From Endozoicomonas sp. GU-1 (GTDB taxonomy: Bacteria; Pseudomonadota; Gammaproteobacteria; Pseudomonadales; Endozoicomonadaceae), in the NCBI RefSeq assembly GCF_027366395.1, contig NZ_CP114771.1:2666001-2730000 (forward strand): 64,000 nt of DNA, read 5' to 3'. A program made the position numbers and the translations under genes. Below are positions 18,237 through 26,135 of the stretch, piece after piece. The notes below the pieces were generated by a model. That model searched no databases. It was not told the origin of the DNA and saw nothing but the letters and a program-made list of their open reading frames with translations. How positions within the stretch are numbered: the first letter of the stretch is position 1; each line of letters starts with the position of its first letter.

Positions 18237-18670
18237 CTGTCCATTAACCGATAACATGTTGCGCATTGGCTTTGATTATTTCAGCGTTGATGCACATCAA
18301 TGGAATGTAAATTTCTATTAACCGGGAATGCCGTATTTTAGCCCTTATCTCGGCATTCACCTACCCGGTTGTTTGATTGTTTTAACTCACTATCTTTTTA
18401 CTGGTTTATTTTACCCTCTTATACATCAAGGCCTATGCCCTTATCCTTGCTTAACTAACATCATATATTGTTCGATTTTCACCCCACCGGCAGTAAAAAA
18501 AATCATAAGCAAATTCGATTATGTAATGTGCCATCAGCACAAAAACTCTTGAATAATTGCGTCCAAATTAAGTCGCCCGCATCGGTTCGGGGCTTTTCCC
18601 TGGCTATGCATAAGAAGAAAGGCGATAGAAAAAAGCACATACATCACACACAATTTCAGGAGTAAGCTCC
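18237..18670. other. Intergenic region upstream of the porin
   Basis: No gene is seen in these 434 bases. They hold a hairpin (GAATGCCG at 18326-18333 against CGGCATTC at 18351-18358, with further ccggg/cccgg pairing) that may end the metacaspase message, and an AT-rich stretch that probably contains the porin promoter. Long leaders are usual for porin genes, but I cannot place the promoter with confidence. Confidence 0.4.
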
Positions 18671-19702
18671 ATGCAGAAGAGAATTCTTGCAGCTGTTGTT
18701 GCTTCCATGATGGCTGGCCAGGCGATGGCTGTTACTGTTTTTGACAATGGTACTGACAAAGTGACCATCGGTGGTCACGTTGGTATGCGTTATGTTGACC
18801 AGGACAATGGTGACACAGCAGGCGATAGCAGCCGTATTAACTTTGGCTTCGAGCACAAACTGACTCAAGACACTACCGCATTTGCCAGAGCTGAGTGGGG
18901 CTTTGACGTCACTAAAACCAATGGTGAAGTATTCAACAACCGTTTGGGTTATGTTGGTGTTAAAAACGACCAGTTTGGTTCTGTGACTTTTGGTAAGGCC
19001 TGGTCTTCTTACGGTAAGGTTGCTGGCTGGACTGATAGTTTTGCTACCACTGGTGGTGAAGCTTCCGGTTACTACGGTGCAGATGGCCATGTTCTGGGTA
19101 CTGCTCGTGCAGATGACGTACTTCAGTACAATCACAGCATCATGGGTCTGAATATCTCTGCGCAAGTTCAGTTGGGTGAGGGAGACTTTGCTGGAAACAA
19201 TCGCGACAGCTCTTACGGTATTGCTGCCAGCTACGAGCTGCCAATGGGCTTAAGTATCGGTGCTGCATACAACCAAGCCGATGTTGAAGCAGCAACAGAT
19301 TACAAAGCCAAGTCTGCAGTAGTTGGTGTTAAGTTTGAAACCGACAAGATCTACGCTGCTTTGACTTTTGCAGATTTGGAAAACCGTACTCTGTTCTCCG
19401 AAACTGCTGCGGGCGTTACTCGAAATGTCCGTGCTCACGACGCTACCGGTATCGAACTGTACGCCAGTTACCAGCTGAACGATATGTTCAAAGTTGAAGG
19501 TGGTTACAACCAGCTGGAAGGCGAGCGTAACGGTGTAGATTTGGAACAAGAAGTTAAGTACTTCCCAGTAGCTGTTGTTTACACCCAGGGCCCAGTTCAG
19601 CTGTCCGGTACTTACCAGTTTGAAAAGAGCACCAAAGTTGTTGACGGCGAAACAGTTGATGTTGATGACAAGATCATCCTGCAAGCTCGCTACTACTTCT
19701 AA
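18671..19702 (+). CDS. General outer-membrane porin
   Basis: This 343-residue trimeric-porin homologue has a cleavable signal peptide (MQKRILAAVVASMMAGQAMA), alternating beta-strand pattern with glycine/aromatic girdles (VTIGGHVGMRYV, FGKAWSSYGKVAGW) and the C-terminal ...ARYYF ending in phenylalanine that guides BAM assembly. It should allow small solutes through the outer membrane. GGAG precedes the ATG. Codon use looks more restricted than in neighbouring genes (many GCT/GGT), as expected of a highly expressed gene. A terminator-like hairpin follows. Confidence 0.92.
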   Translation: MQKRILAAVVASMMAGQAMAVTVFDNGTDKVTIGGHVGMRYVDQDNGDTAGDSSRINFGFEHKLTQDTTAFARAEWGFDVTKTNGEVFNNRLGYVGVKNDQFGSVTFGKAWSSYGKVAGWTDSFATTGGEASGYYGADGHVLGTARADDVLQYNHSIMGLNISAQVQLGEGDFAGNNRDSSYGIAASYELPMGLSIGAAYNQADVEAATDYKAKSAVVGVKFETDKIYAALTFADLENRTLFSETAAGVTRNVRAHDATGIELYASYQLNDMFKVEGGYNQLEGERNGVDLEQEVKYFPVAVVYTQGPVQLSGTYQFEKSTKVVDGETVDVDDKIILQARYYF

Positions 19703-19736
19703 TACCGAAGTATAACCTTGCTTTTTTAAACTTTGA

Positions 19737-19800
19737 GCCTTGTAATTAATCCCTTAAAAATCAATTGATTATATGGGGTTGTTACAAGGCTTAAATTTTT
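19737..19800 (+). terminator. Terminator-like hairpin after the porin gene
   Basis: gccttgtaa (19737-19745) pairs with ttacaaggc (19782-19790), with further ccc/ggg pairing inside, followed by an A/T-rich tract with five T. It starts 34 bases past the porin stop. Confidence 0.65.
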
Positions 19801-19867
19801 GATAAAAAAATATTTATGGTTTAGGTGGCAGTAGTGGTGGCTGTCTTTGCCTTCCAAGTGGCTATCT

Positions 19868-20102
19868 TTATATCTCAGCCTCATAAACCGCCAGCCCTGG
19901 CACTTCTACTTTGACCACCCTATCTTCTACTAGTGCCTTATTACCTGGTACGACCGTTTCTCCCTGAACCCTAATACTCGTTCCATCCCTCAAGGTTGCG
20001 CTGCTGGTTCCGTCGCCGTTATTGCTGGTGATGGTGACAACGGTTCGCCCCCCCTTCGGGAATGAGTGATTTAAACTGCTGCCAGATATTGGTGGTAGCC
20101 AT
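19868..20102 (-). pseudogene. Small phage-type protein, frameshifted at a G7 run
   Basis: The minus-strand ATG at 20102 opens MATTNIWQQFKSLIPEGG. With one G removed from the G7 run (20048-20054) the frame continues through RTVVTITSNNGDGTSSATL to ...VYEAEI and a TAA at 19868. The restored 77-residue protein has the look of small conserved proteins found in phage and prophage morphogenesis clusters, an impression I cannot confirm. With seven G the frame stops early. It may be a prophage scrap or a consensus error. Confidence 0.55.
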
Positions 20103-20160
20103 GACTCTTTATCCTTGTGATTCGGCTGCTAATACTTGCTATAAAAAGCAATGGTGGGCA

Positions 20161-20499
20161 TTACATCAAAGCCAGGTCGACCAGCAACTTTTCTGCACTC
20201 TGTTTTTGTCTCATAAATGCAATGACGTAACCCTTACCGGATTGATCATCGAATCGGTATAACACTTTATAGTGTTTCATTAGATTTAACTGACGGTAGT
20301 CGTGAATTCCGACCAGAGCCAGCTCCGGGCAAACAGGCCTTATGGCAACATCCTGAATCAGCGCTGTCGATGTCTCAATCAGCTCAGTCAACAACTGGTT
20401 CAAGTCATCCCCACTATAAAATGCGCTCATATACCCTTTGAGCAAGCTCAAGGTCAGAAAGCCGGTTTCAGTGATTTCGACGGTGACAGGCTTACTCAT
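20161..20499 (-). CDS. RelE/ParE-superfamily toxin
   Basis: The 112-residue protein (start MSKPVTVEITETGF) ends in the strand-rich segment HYKVLYRFDDQSGKGYVIAFM typical of RelE/ParE toxins, which cut mRNA on the ribosome or poison gyrase. It overlaps the antitoxin gene by eight bases and lies downstream of it, the usual antitoxin-first order. The longer frame upstream reads through the antitoxin in another frame and is rejected. Which target it hits cannot be told from sequence. Confidence 0.75.
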   Translation of the reverse strand: MSKPVTVEITETGFLTLSLLKGYMSAFYSGDDLNQLLTELIETSTALIQDVAIRPVCPELALVGIHDYRQLNLMKHYKVLYRFDDQSGKGYVIAFMRQKQSAEKLLVDLALM

Positions 20500-20731
20500 T
20501 CCGCAACCTCTTGAGAGCCTCTTCCGGCGACATGGTGTTCCCGTTTCGAATATCTCTCTCAGCACGATTGGCAAGCTTGAGCAGAGCAATGGCCTCATCT
20601 CGCATTGAGGCTTCCTTTTCAGAATATATTCGATATACCGGTAAACCATGCTGGGTAATGCGTAATGGGCCGTCCTCCACATCCAGTTTGGCAGCATTCT
20701 GTTTCAGGTAGCTTAATGTTTGTGTTTCCAT
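20492..20731 (-). CDS. Phd/YefM-type antitoxin
   Basis: The 79-residue protein has the Phd/YefM N-terminal DNA-binding region (METQTLSYLKQNAAKL, then PLRITQHGLPVYRIYS) and a charged, probably unfolded C-terminus (SPEEALKRLRNE) that would wrap the toxin. It overlaps the toxin start by eight bases. A perfect palindrome just upstream is the likely self-binding operator. Confidence 0.82.
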   Translation of the reverse strand: METQTLSYLKQNAAKLDVEDGPLRITQHGLPVYRIYSEKEASMRDEAIALLKLANRAERDIRNGNTMSPEEALKRLRNE

Positions 20732-20758
20732 GGATTCTCTCTTTTTTCGGTCTATTAA

Positions 20759-20776
20759 TGGTCTGATTATAGACCA
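20759..20776. promoter_or_regulatory. Palindromic operator of the Phd/RelE-like module
   Basis: TGGTCT-gattat-AGACCA is a perfect 6-6-6 palindrome 28 bases upstream of the antitoxin ATG. A second half-site (ggtctatta, 20749-20757) lies beside it. The placement fits autorepression by the toxin-antitoxin complex. Confidence 0.65.
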
Positions 20777-21029
20777 CTGCGCCCAAAAGTTCAGGTTATT
20801 CCGGGCGAAACGTTAACGTTAAAAATGCCTCTCCAATTCAAGGGACTGGAGGACCGCGCCAGCAGCTGTTGTGCTGATCTTTGCTCTTAAGCACTGAACC
20901 AACCGTCACGCACAGTACCTCGGTCCTCTGTAGGAACGCTACCCAACCTATCCGAAGACGCTATTCTGGTAAATCATTTCAATGAATTTGATGTGTAGAA
21001 TCTCCGTTCACCCTGAGCGGAGTCGAAGG
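20777..21029. other. Spacer with a terminator-like hairpin at the intron edge
   Basis: No gene is seen. At 21008-21031 lies a hairpin formed by ttcaccctgagc and gtcgaagggtg, a repeat type common in bacterial genomes. It immediately precedes the putative 5' end of the group II intron. Confidence 0.45.
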
Positions 21030-23075
21030 GTGCCTGGCACGATCTATCAGAGTCCGGAGTTTCCGCCCTTCTCGCGACAGGCTAAGCCTGAGAATGTGGG
21101 AGGTTCTATGAACTGAAATCATTCGTTGAAATCCAGTGGGTTCGACTCCCACCCGGTAGAGACTAACCATCAGCCGGAAGTGAGTTTTGCATAGTCAGGG
21201 GTAATCCTGGTTGTGAAGCGTAAACAGCGGGTACTAAAGCCGCGGGATTGAGCTCCGAAATGGACACCTTGTTGGAGGCTTCATTCTGAAGGGTATGGGG
21301 TCAGCACTGAAATGTCGAATTGGTGAGACATAATCAGTCCGACCGGAGTCCGAGACCGGGGCAAAGGTACAGGATGGATTTCTCAGGAACCTGCGAGATC
21401 CAGTGCTGACCTGAGTTAACTGGCCATTGGTTCTATGGCTGAACAGAACCCAGTGTCGTCAGGCTTCGCTTCAGGCCTGATGAGACAAAACATGAAGCAA
21501 CACTCAGGAGTCTGGAAGCGAATCCATAAGTGACCGGATAGTAGGTGCTGGAAGTCTTAGTGTCCCATAGTACTGATGACAACGGGGAACTCTGCTCAGG
21601 AGGACCCGGACGAGGAAAGGGGACATCATAGTTATTGAACCGTTTGTGGGAAACACAAGAGGTACATTGAAACCTTATGTTTGTGTCAACGAAACAGAGA
21701 CGGATAGCCAAACTGGCCAGAGACAACCAAGCCATGGCTTTCACCTCGCTAAATCAATACATGGACTACAACTGGCTTTTACAGGCCTATCATCTGACCC
21801 GCAAGGATGGTGCGACAGGCGTAGATAATCAAACGGCCGAGATGTATGAGCGACAGCTGGAGAGTAATCTCCTTAATCTGCTGGATCGACTGAAATCCGG
21901 TCAATATCGGGCCCCTGCGTTACGACGCGTTTATATTCCAAAAGGGAAAGGTCAGAAACGATCTTTGGGCATACCGACCTTCGAGGACAAGGTTGCCCAG
22001 AGAGCGGTGGCGATGTTATTGGAGCCTATTTACGAGCAAGATTTCTATAACTGCTCGTTTGGGTTCCGCAAAGGCAAGTCAGCGCATCATGCCTTACAAA
22101 GTCTACGTAGCCACATAATGCGAGATGGAGGTCAGTGGGTACTGGATGTGGACATCCAAAAGTATTTCGATACGATTGACCACAATCAGTTAAGGCAGTT
22201 TCTTGCCAGAAGAGTAATTGATGGTGTGGTACGAAAACTGATCGATAAATGGCTGAAGGTCGGTATACTTGAGTCAGGGCAGCTCTGCTACCCGACAATG
22301 GGAACCCCTCAGGGTGGTGTTATTTCACCACTGCTAGCCAATATCTACCTGCACTATGTACTGGATGACTGGTTTATTCAAACTGTACAGCCAAGAATTC
22401 AGGGAAGGTGTAGTCTGACCCGCTATGCCGATGATTTTGTCATGGTGTTTCAAAACCCTGACGATTGTCGTCGAATAGAGAGGGTACTGCCTGAGCGTTT
22501 TAGCGTATATGGCTTGACACTGCACCCGGAAAAGACGCAAAGAATTGACTTTCGGGTTCAGCACCGGAGAGAAAATAAGCGTTGTGGACTTCCGATCAGC
22601 TTTGACTTCCTTGGGTTCACACATTACTGGGGTAAAACCCGGAAAGGTGGGTTTGCAATATTCCGGAAAACAGCCAAAGGGCGAGTAGCCAAAGCGCTGA
22701 AGTCATTCAATGAATATTGTCGTAAGCATAAACATGACTCATTGAAAGAACAGTACGACAAATTGAACCGGAAATTACGGGGACACTTTGCGTACTTCGG
22801 CATAACGGGAAACTACAAAGCCCTGAAAGCAGTACACCGTCGTGTACAAAGAATCTGGCATAAGTGGCTGGGCCGCCGATCACGGACAAGTTATATTCCG
22901 TGGGAACAATTCTCCCAGTTCCTGAAACGCTTCCCCCTGACACCGCCAAGAATCCTGCATCAGTACTACCATGGGCATCAATTAGTGAAGCAGTAACTAT
23001 GAGGAACCGGATGCCTTAATTGGGCTCGTCCGGATCTGTGAGGGTTGAGGTCGGTAACGACCTCTTCTACTCGGA
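21030..23075 (+). mobile_element. Group II intron (approximate ends)
   Basis: A roughly 650-base structured, ORF-free 5' part (GTGCC-like start at about 21030, many short stems such as gtgggttcgactcccac) precedes a maturase gene. Directly after its stop lie a domain-V-like hairpin (23001-23044: ccggatgcc paired with gggctcgtccgg, then ctgtgaggg) and a domain-VI-like helix (gaggtcggtaacgacctc) ending near ctactcgg. The 5' end abuts a stable hairpin, as is usual for introns that target terminator-like stems. The exact boundaries need an empty-site comparison. Confidence 0.75.
21677..22996 (+). CDS. ltrA: Group II intron reverse transcriptase/maturase
   Basis: The 439-residue multifunctional protein helps fold and splice its intron and copies it into DNA at the target. 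The RT fingers-palm blocks are clear, with catalytic YADD at residues 250-253 (LTRYADDFVMV), the upstream GTPQGGVISPLLANIYL block and the preceding VDIQKYFDTIDH. The thumb/maturase X region follows (about 320-430). No HNH endonuclease domain is present; the protein ends soon after the X domain, as in endonuclease-free lineages that use DNA hairpins or replication forks. It appears intact. Confidence 0.93.
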   Translation: MFVSTKQRRIAKLARDNQAMAFTSLNQYMDYNWLLQAYHLTRKDGATGVDNQTAEMYERQLESNLLNLLDRLKSGQYRAPALRRVYIPKGKGQKRSLGIPTFEDKVAQRAVAMLLEPIYEQDFYNCSFGFRKGKSAHHALQSLRSHIMRDGGQWVLDVDIQKYFDTIDHNQLRQFLARRVIDGVVRKLIDKWLKVGILESGQLCYPTMGTPQGGVISPLLANIYLHYVLDDWFIQTVQPRIQGRCSLTRYADDFVMVFQNPDDCRRIERVLPERFSVYGLTLHPEKTQRIDFRVQHRRENKRCGLPISFDFLGFTHYWGKTRKGGFAIFRKTAKGRVAKALKSFNEYCRKHKHDSLKEQYDKLNRKLRGHFAYFGITGNYKALKAVHRRVQRIWHKWLGRRSRTSYIPWEQFSQFLKRFPLTPPRILHQYYHGHQLVKQ

Positions 23076-23204
23076 GACAGGCTCAGGACGAACGAAGTGC
23101 GGAGGCACGACAAACCGTCAAACTCATTGAAACCATGTACTGGCTTGTTAATTGAGATTTATGGGTTATATTTATCCTTTTTATACAATAATATGGTATT
23201 AAAA

Positions 23205-23480
23205 ATGGGTAATACCCAGTTTGAATACGATGAAGAAAAAAGTCTTGCCAACAAGGATAAGCATGGCATCGACTTTGTGCAGGCAGCCACCTTATGGGAG
23301 GATGATAGACTGATCTGCCTGCAATCGAAGGTAAAGACCGATGAGGACCGATTACTCTTTATCGGTCAAATAACAACTAAACACTGGACCGCCATAGCGA
23401 CACAACGGAGAGACTGTCTCAGAATTATCTCAGTACGCCGATCCAGAAAAAATGAGGTGAACCTTTATGAAAGCCAGTGA
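23205..23480 (+). CDS. brnT: BrnT-family toxin
   Basis: The 91-residue protein shows the BrnT pattern: an N-terminal strand with FEYDEEKSLANKDKHGIDF, then a strand cluster and RIISVRRSRKNEVNLYES near the C-terminus. BrnT is a RelE-like ribonuclease neutralised by BrnA. ATG 23205 fits the family start; an in-frame ATG at 23193 is possible. It overlaps brnA by 14 bases, toxin first, as usual for this system. It begins about 130 bases after the intron's 3' end, and TATACAAT at 23181-23188 could be its -10. Confidence 0.85.
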   Translation: MGNTQFEYDEEKSLANKDKHGIDFVQAATLWEDDRLICLQSKVKTDEDRLLFIGQITTKHWTAIATQRRDCLRIISVRRSRKNEVNLYESQ

Positions 23481-23688
23481 TATTGATAAAAAATTCGACG
23501 ATGGCGAAGACGTACTGGAATTCTTCGACACCGACCATCCTCAACGGCCCAACCTTGCAGCCAAAAGGGTCAACATTGACTTCCCTGCATGGGTTGTCAA
23601 TGAGCTGGATAAAGAAGCCAGCGCAATCGGCATCAGCCGTCAGGCGCTGATTAAAACGTGGATTGTTGACCGGCTCAGGCAGCACTGA
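23467..23688 (+). CDS. brnA: BrnA-type antitoxin
   Basis: This 73-residue partner of BrnT carries a C-terminal ribbon-helix-helix (AAKRVNIDFPAWVVNELDKE, then GISRQALIKTWI) for dimerisation and operator binding, and an acidic N-terminus that contacts the toxin. It starts inside the end of brnT, which ensures co-translation. Confidence 0.85.
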   Translation: MKASDIDKKFDDGEDVLEFFDTDHPQRPNLAAKRVNIDFPAWVVNELDKEASAIGISRQALIKTWIVDRLRQH

Positions 23689-23805
23689 CCCGGTTCTGCC
23701 CGGCAACTCTGGAACGAGACTGGCGGGCTAACCCTGGTGTTCATCATAAAATTCTGGACAACCTGGTTACTTGTCACAATGTAGCCTGTGAGCTACTTTG
23801 TAGAA

Positions 23806-24105
23806 ATGAAATATAACGTCGTGTCCACAGAAATATTCGATGACTGGTATCGCCAGCTCAAAGACCGTACCGCAGCCAAAGCTATTGCCCTGCGTATTAC
23901 CAGAGCCAGGGCTGGGAATTTGGGCGACACCAGGATGATTGGTGGTGGTATCAGTGAGATGCGGGTGTTTATTGGCAAAGGTTATCGTTTATATTTCACG
24001 ATCCGTAACCGCCAGCTGGTTATTCTTCTTTGTGGTGGCGATAAATCCAGCCAAAGTAGAGACATTAAAAAAGCGAAATCACTATTGGATCAATTGGAGG
24101 ATTGA
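23806..24105 (+). CDS. HigB-like addiction-module toxin (RelE/ParE family)
   Basis: This 99-residue protein resembles the phage-derived Gp49/HigB-type killer proteins: FDDWYRQLKDRTAAKAIALR, then GDTRMIGGGISEMRVFIGKG and the closing strands YRLYFTIRNRQLVILLCGGD. These are ribosome-dependent mRNA interferases. ATG 23806 is preferred to an upstream GTG in a poor context. The antitoxin follows three bases later, giving a toxin-first operon. Confidence 0.83.
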   Translation: MKYNVVSTEIFDDWYRQLKDRTAAKAIALRITRARAGNLGDTRMIGGGISEMRVFIGKGYRLYFTIRNRQLVILLCGGDKSSQSRDIKKAKSLLDQLED

Positions 24106-24108
24106 GTG

Positions 24109-24387
24109 ATGAGTCTGAAACTGAAACCTTTCAATCCTGTTGCGATGTTGCAAGATGATGAGATTGCGGACTATCTCACCGAAGCCTATCTTGATGAAGA
24201 TCCACAAGTCTTTATTATTGCCCTTGGCGATGTGGTCAAGCATAAAGGAGTTGCAGAAATGGCCAGGCAAACCGGATTAAATCGGGAAAGCCTGTATAAG
24301 ACATTTAATGGCAAAGTGCAGCCAAAGTGGGATACTGTCCACCGTCTTTTAAAAGCACTGGGCGTTAAGTTGACAGTGGCAGCATAA
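24109..24387 (+). CDS. HTH antitoxin of the HigB-like module
   Basis: The 92-residue protein has a short N-terminal arm followed by a Cro/C1-type helix-turn-helix (VAEMARQTGLNRESLYKTFN) and ends in a strand (GVKLTVAA). It matches the probable addiction-module antidote family found with Gp49-type killers. GGAGG lies eight bases before ATG 24109, inside the end of the toxin gene. Confidence 0.85.
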   Translation: MSLKLKPFNPVAMLQDDEIADYLTEAYLDEDPQVFIIALGDVVKHKGVAEMARQTGLNRESLYKTFNGKVQPKWDTVHRLLKALGVKLTVAA

Positions 24388-24447
24388 TTACTGGATCGCA
24401 TAGCCACACAATGGGGTGAATCCTGGTGTTCACCATGCTTTCAAAAC

Positions 24448-24921
24448 CTACTCCGGCCCCGGCGGAAACCCATCGGTCATAATCTGCTCCATGGTCCACG
24501 GATTGGTATCCGGAAACTCATCCTCCGGTATTTCCAACTCCCGGGAAGCATCCCGGCAAGCAATGGGATAACATTCCAGCAGGCTTTCATCCAACAGTTC
24601 ATACAAGCTGGGGTTTTTCATCAACAGTCGTTTAACTATTGCCCGTTCTTTTGCCAGGCTGTAATCAATCACCATAAACCAGCTGCGGTACCAGCGACTC
24701 AAGGCATGCAGGTCTTCTTTGAAGGTGCGAATATGCCATTTAAGCAGAAGCACCAGGATCCGGGTCAGATGATTTTCCAGCGTGTTGACCTTTTCCTGGC
24801 CAAGGTCGTCTACCTCCTCAATCAGGTTCTCCAGGTCCAGAGCCCGAAACTTGTTTTTTTTCAGTAAATCAATTTGCTGACGGGTCCACTGATAAAAGTC
24901 CGTTTTGTACAGGTTACTCAT
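24448..24921 (-). CDS. DUF29 family protein
   Basis: The 157-residue helical protein has the DUF29 pattern: YKTDFYQWTRQQIDLLKK at the start, DLENLIEEVDDLG, and a region with many arginines and histidines (LLLKWHIRTFKEDLHALSRW). The family is common in cyanobacteria and symbionts and has no established function. It stands alone on the minus strand just beyond the toxin-antitoxin island. Confidence 0.82.
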   Translation of the reverse strand: MSNLYKTDFYQWTRQQIDLLKKNKFRALDLENLIEEVDDLGQEKVNTLENHLTRILVLLLKWHIRTFKEDLHALSRWYRSWFMVIDYSLAKERAIVKRLLMKNPSLYELLDESLLECYPIACRDASRELEIPEDEFPDTNPWTMEQIMTDGFPPGPE

Positions 24922-25401
24922 AGTGATGATCTCCCGATGCTACTGATGTTTTTTTAAGAGCTTCAGTGTTGTCTCCAGCAATCTCCTGCAACCCTCTATC
25001 GCAGCTTCTGAGTCATCACCCAGTGAAGCAGAAGGCTTTTATTATTGTATTGATCCGTCCCAGAGCCTATCAGGATGATATTGACCGGGAGTAGGTGACA
25101 GCCTGGGGTATTGAGTTTAGTAAGACAGATGAGCAGATGATGATGGTTCCGGTTCTCTAATCTTGTCCTGATGGTAAAGAACCAATACCAGAGGAGACTG
25201 TCACAAACCGGCTGGAGTATAGGCCATGAATGTCGTGCCATGGGAATTTTGACAATAAATATGAAGTTTCAGCGCTGCCCGCTGCCCGAAAAAGACGGGC
25301 GACTTGTAGTTTTGCGGGAAGCGGGCAGCGGGCAGCGGCATTAACTAATGCTTCAGATAAACACGGAACTTATTCCGGAGCAAATCCCGGAAAGCAGAAC
25401 G
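24922..25401. other. Intergenic region with a strong GC hairpin
   Basis: About 480 bases without a convincing gene. An inverted repeat (gctgcccgctgcccg at about 25271, with cgggcagcgggcagcggc at about 25322) can form a long hairpin with an inner gacgggcg part. An 81-codon minus-strand frame (24996-25241) has no ribosome site or family likeness; it may be a decayed transposase end. Confidence 0.4.
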
Positions 25402-25725
25402 CTAAATAGATAACTGAACAACGTCGCCTGTTTGTTCGGTAAGGCAACGATTAAGCACCGCGAGAAAGGTGTCCCCCCGGCCATCGAGCAGCCAGTCCCC
25501 CTGCTCTTCATCGTAGTCAAAATGGAATCCACCACTGCGGGCGGCCATCCATAGCTGTAGCAGCGGGGTCTGGCGGCTGAGAATAATTTTGCTGTTGTCT
25601 TCACAGGTTAACGTGAGAATGCCTGCTGATGTTTCATAGTCAATGTCCAGTTCGGCATCGTCTATGGCGTCTTCAATGGCCAGCATCAGGCCATCCAGAA
25701 GTTCATTATATTGACGCTCTTTCAT
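25402..25725 (-). CDS. cyaY: Frataxin-like iron donor CyaY
   Basis: This 107-residue protein matches bacterial frataxin, which binds iron on an acidic helix and tunes IscS-driven iron-sulfur cluster assembly. The acidic first helix (GLMLAIEDAIDDAELDID) and the strand block with LWMAARSGGFHFDYDEEQGDWL are diagnostic. ATG 25725 gives the usual length; the upstream extension is rejected. It is divergent from lptM, the common arrangement (cyaY and lptM-lysA-dapF). Confidence 0.94.
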   Translation of the reverse strand: MKERQYNELLDGLMLAIEDAIDDAELDIDYETSAGILTLTCEDNSKIILSRQTPLLQLWMAARSGGFHFDYDEEQGDWLLDGRGDTFLAVLNRCLTEQTGDVVQLSI

Positions 25726-25914
25726 TCCTGTCTCGGTGCAATTTAATCTGAATGGGGGAATTTTAGCCTGCTTCCGGCGTTGCTGATAGAGCCTTCCATG
25801 AAAAGAGAGCGCTGCCACCGCATGCCGAGTTGCCTCAATTATGGAATATTCGGGCTAGAGCCATCGCTAATTAGACAGTTATACTGTGGCCTATTCAGAA
25901 TTAAGGATCAGATT

Positions 25915-26079
25915 ATGAGATTGTTCACTGCTGACCATCGGCTGAAAACTTCCGCTCTGGCCGCTGCTGCGTTTTTCGTGCTGCTGCTCACAGGCTGTGG
26001 TCAAAAGGGTGACCTTTATCAACCAGCATCATCTCTGGCTGATGCATCGGCAGCTCTGGAAGAAACAGTCGTTGAATAA
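25915..26079 (+). CDS. lptM: LPS-assembly lipoprotein LptM (YifL)
   Basis: This 54-residue lipoprotein has a signal peptide with lipobox LLTGC; the lipidated cysteine is followed by GQKGDLY, the conserved LptM start. LptM helps LptD mature in the outer-membrane LPS translocon. AAGGA lies eight bases before ATG 25915. TATACT at 25878-25883 is a plausible -10 for the lptM-lysA-dapF-xerC operon. Confidence 0.92.
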   Translation: MRLFTADHRLKTSALAAAAFFVLLLTGCGQKGDLYQPASSLADASAALEETVVE

Positions 26080-26135
26080 AGAGCAGTTCTGGCTAATTAC
26101 ATCAATAAATAAGTGAAATGGGGAACAGTCACCTT

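Noticed and set aside
20062-20262. 66-codon plus-strand frame
   Set aside because: Runs opposite the phage-type remnant and the toxin 3' end; no likeness.
21008-21031. Hairpin as terminator of an upstream plus-strand gene
   Set aside because: No plus-strand gene precedes it; the nearest genes are minus-strand toxin-antitoxin genes.
24996-25241. 81-codon minus-strand frame
   Set aside because: No ribosome site, tryptophan/leucine-rich, no recognisable family. Possibly a decayed transposase end, but not supportable as a gene.
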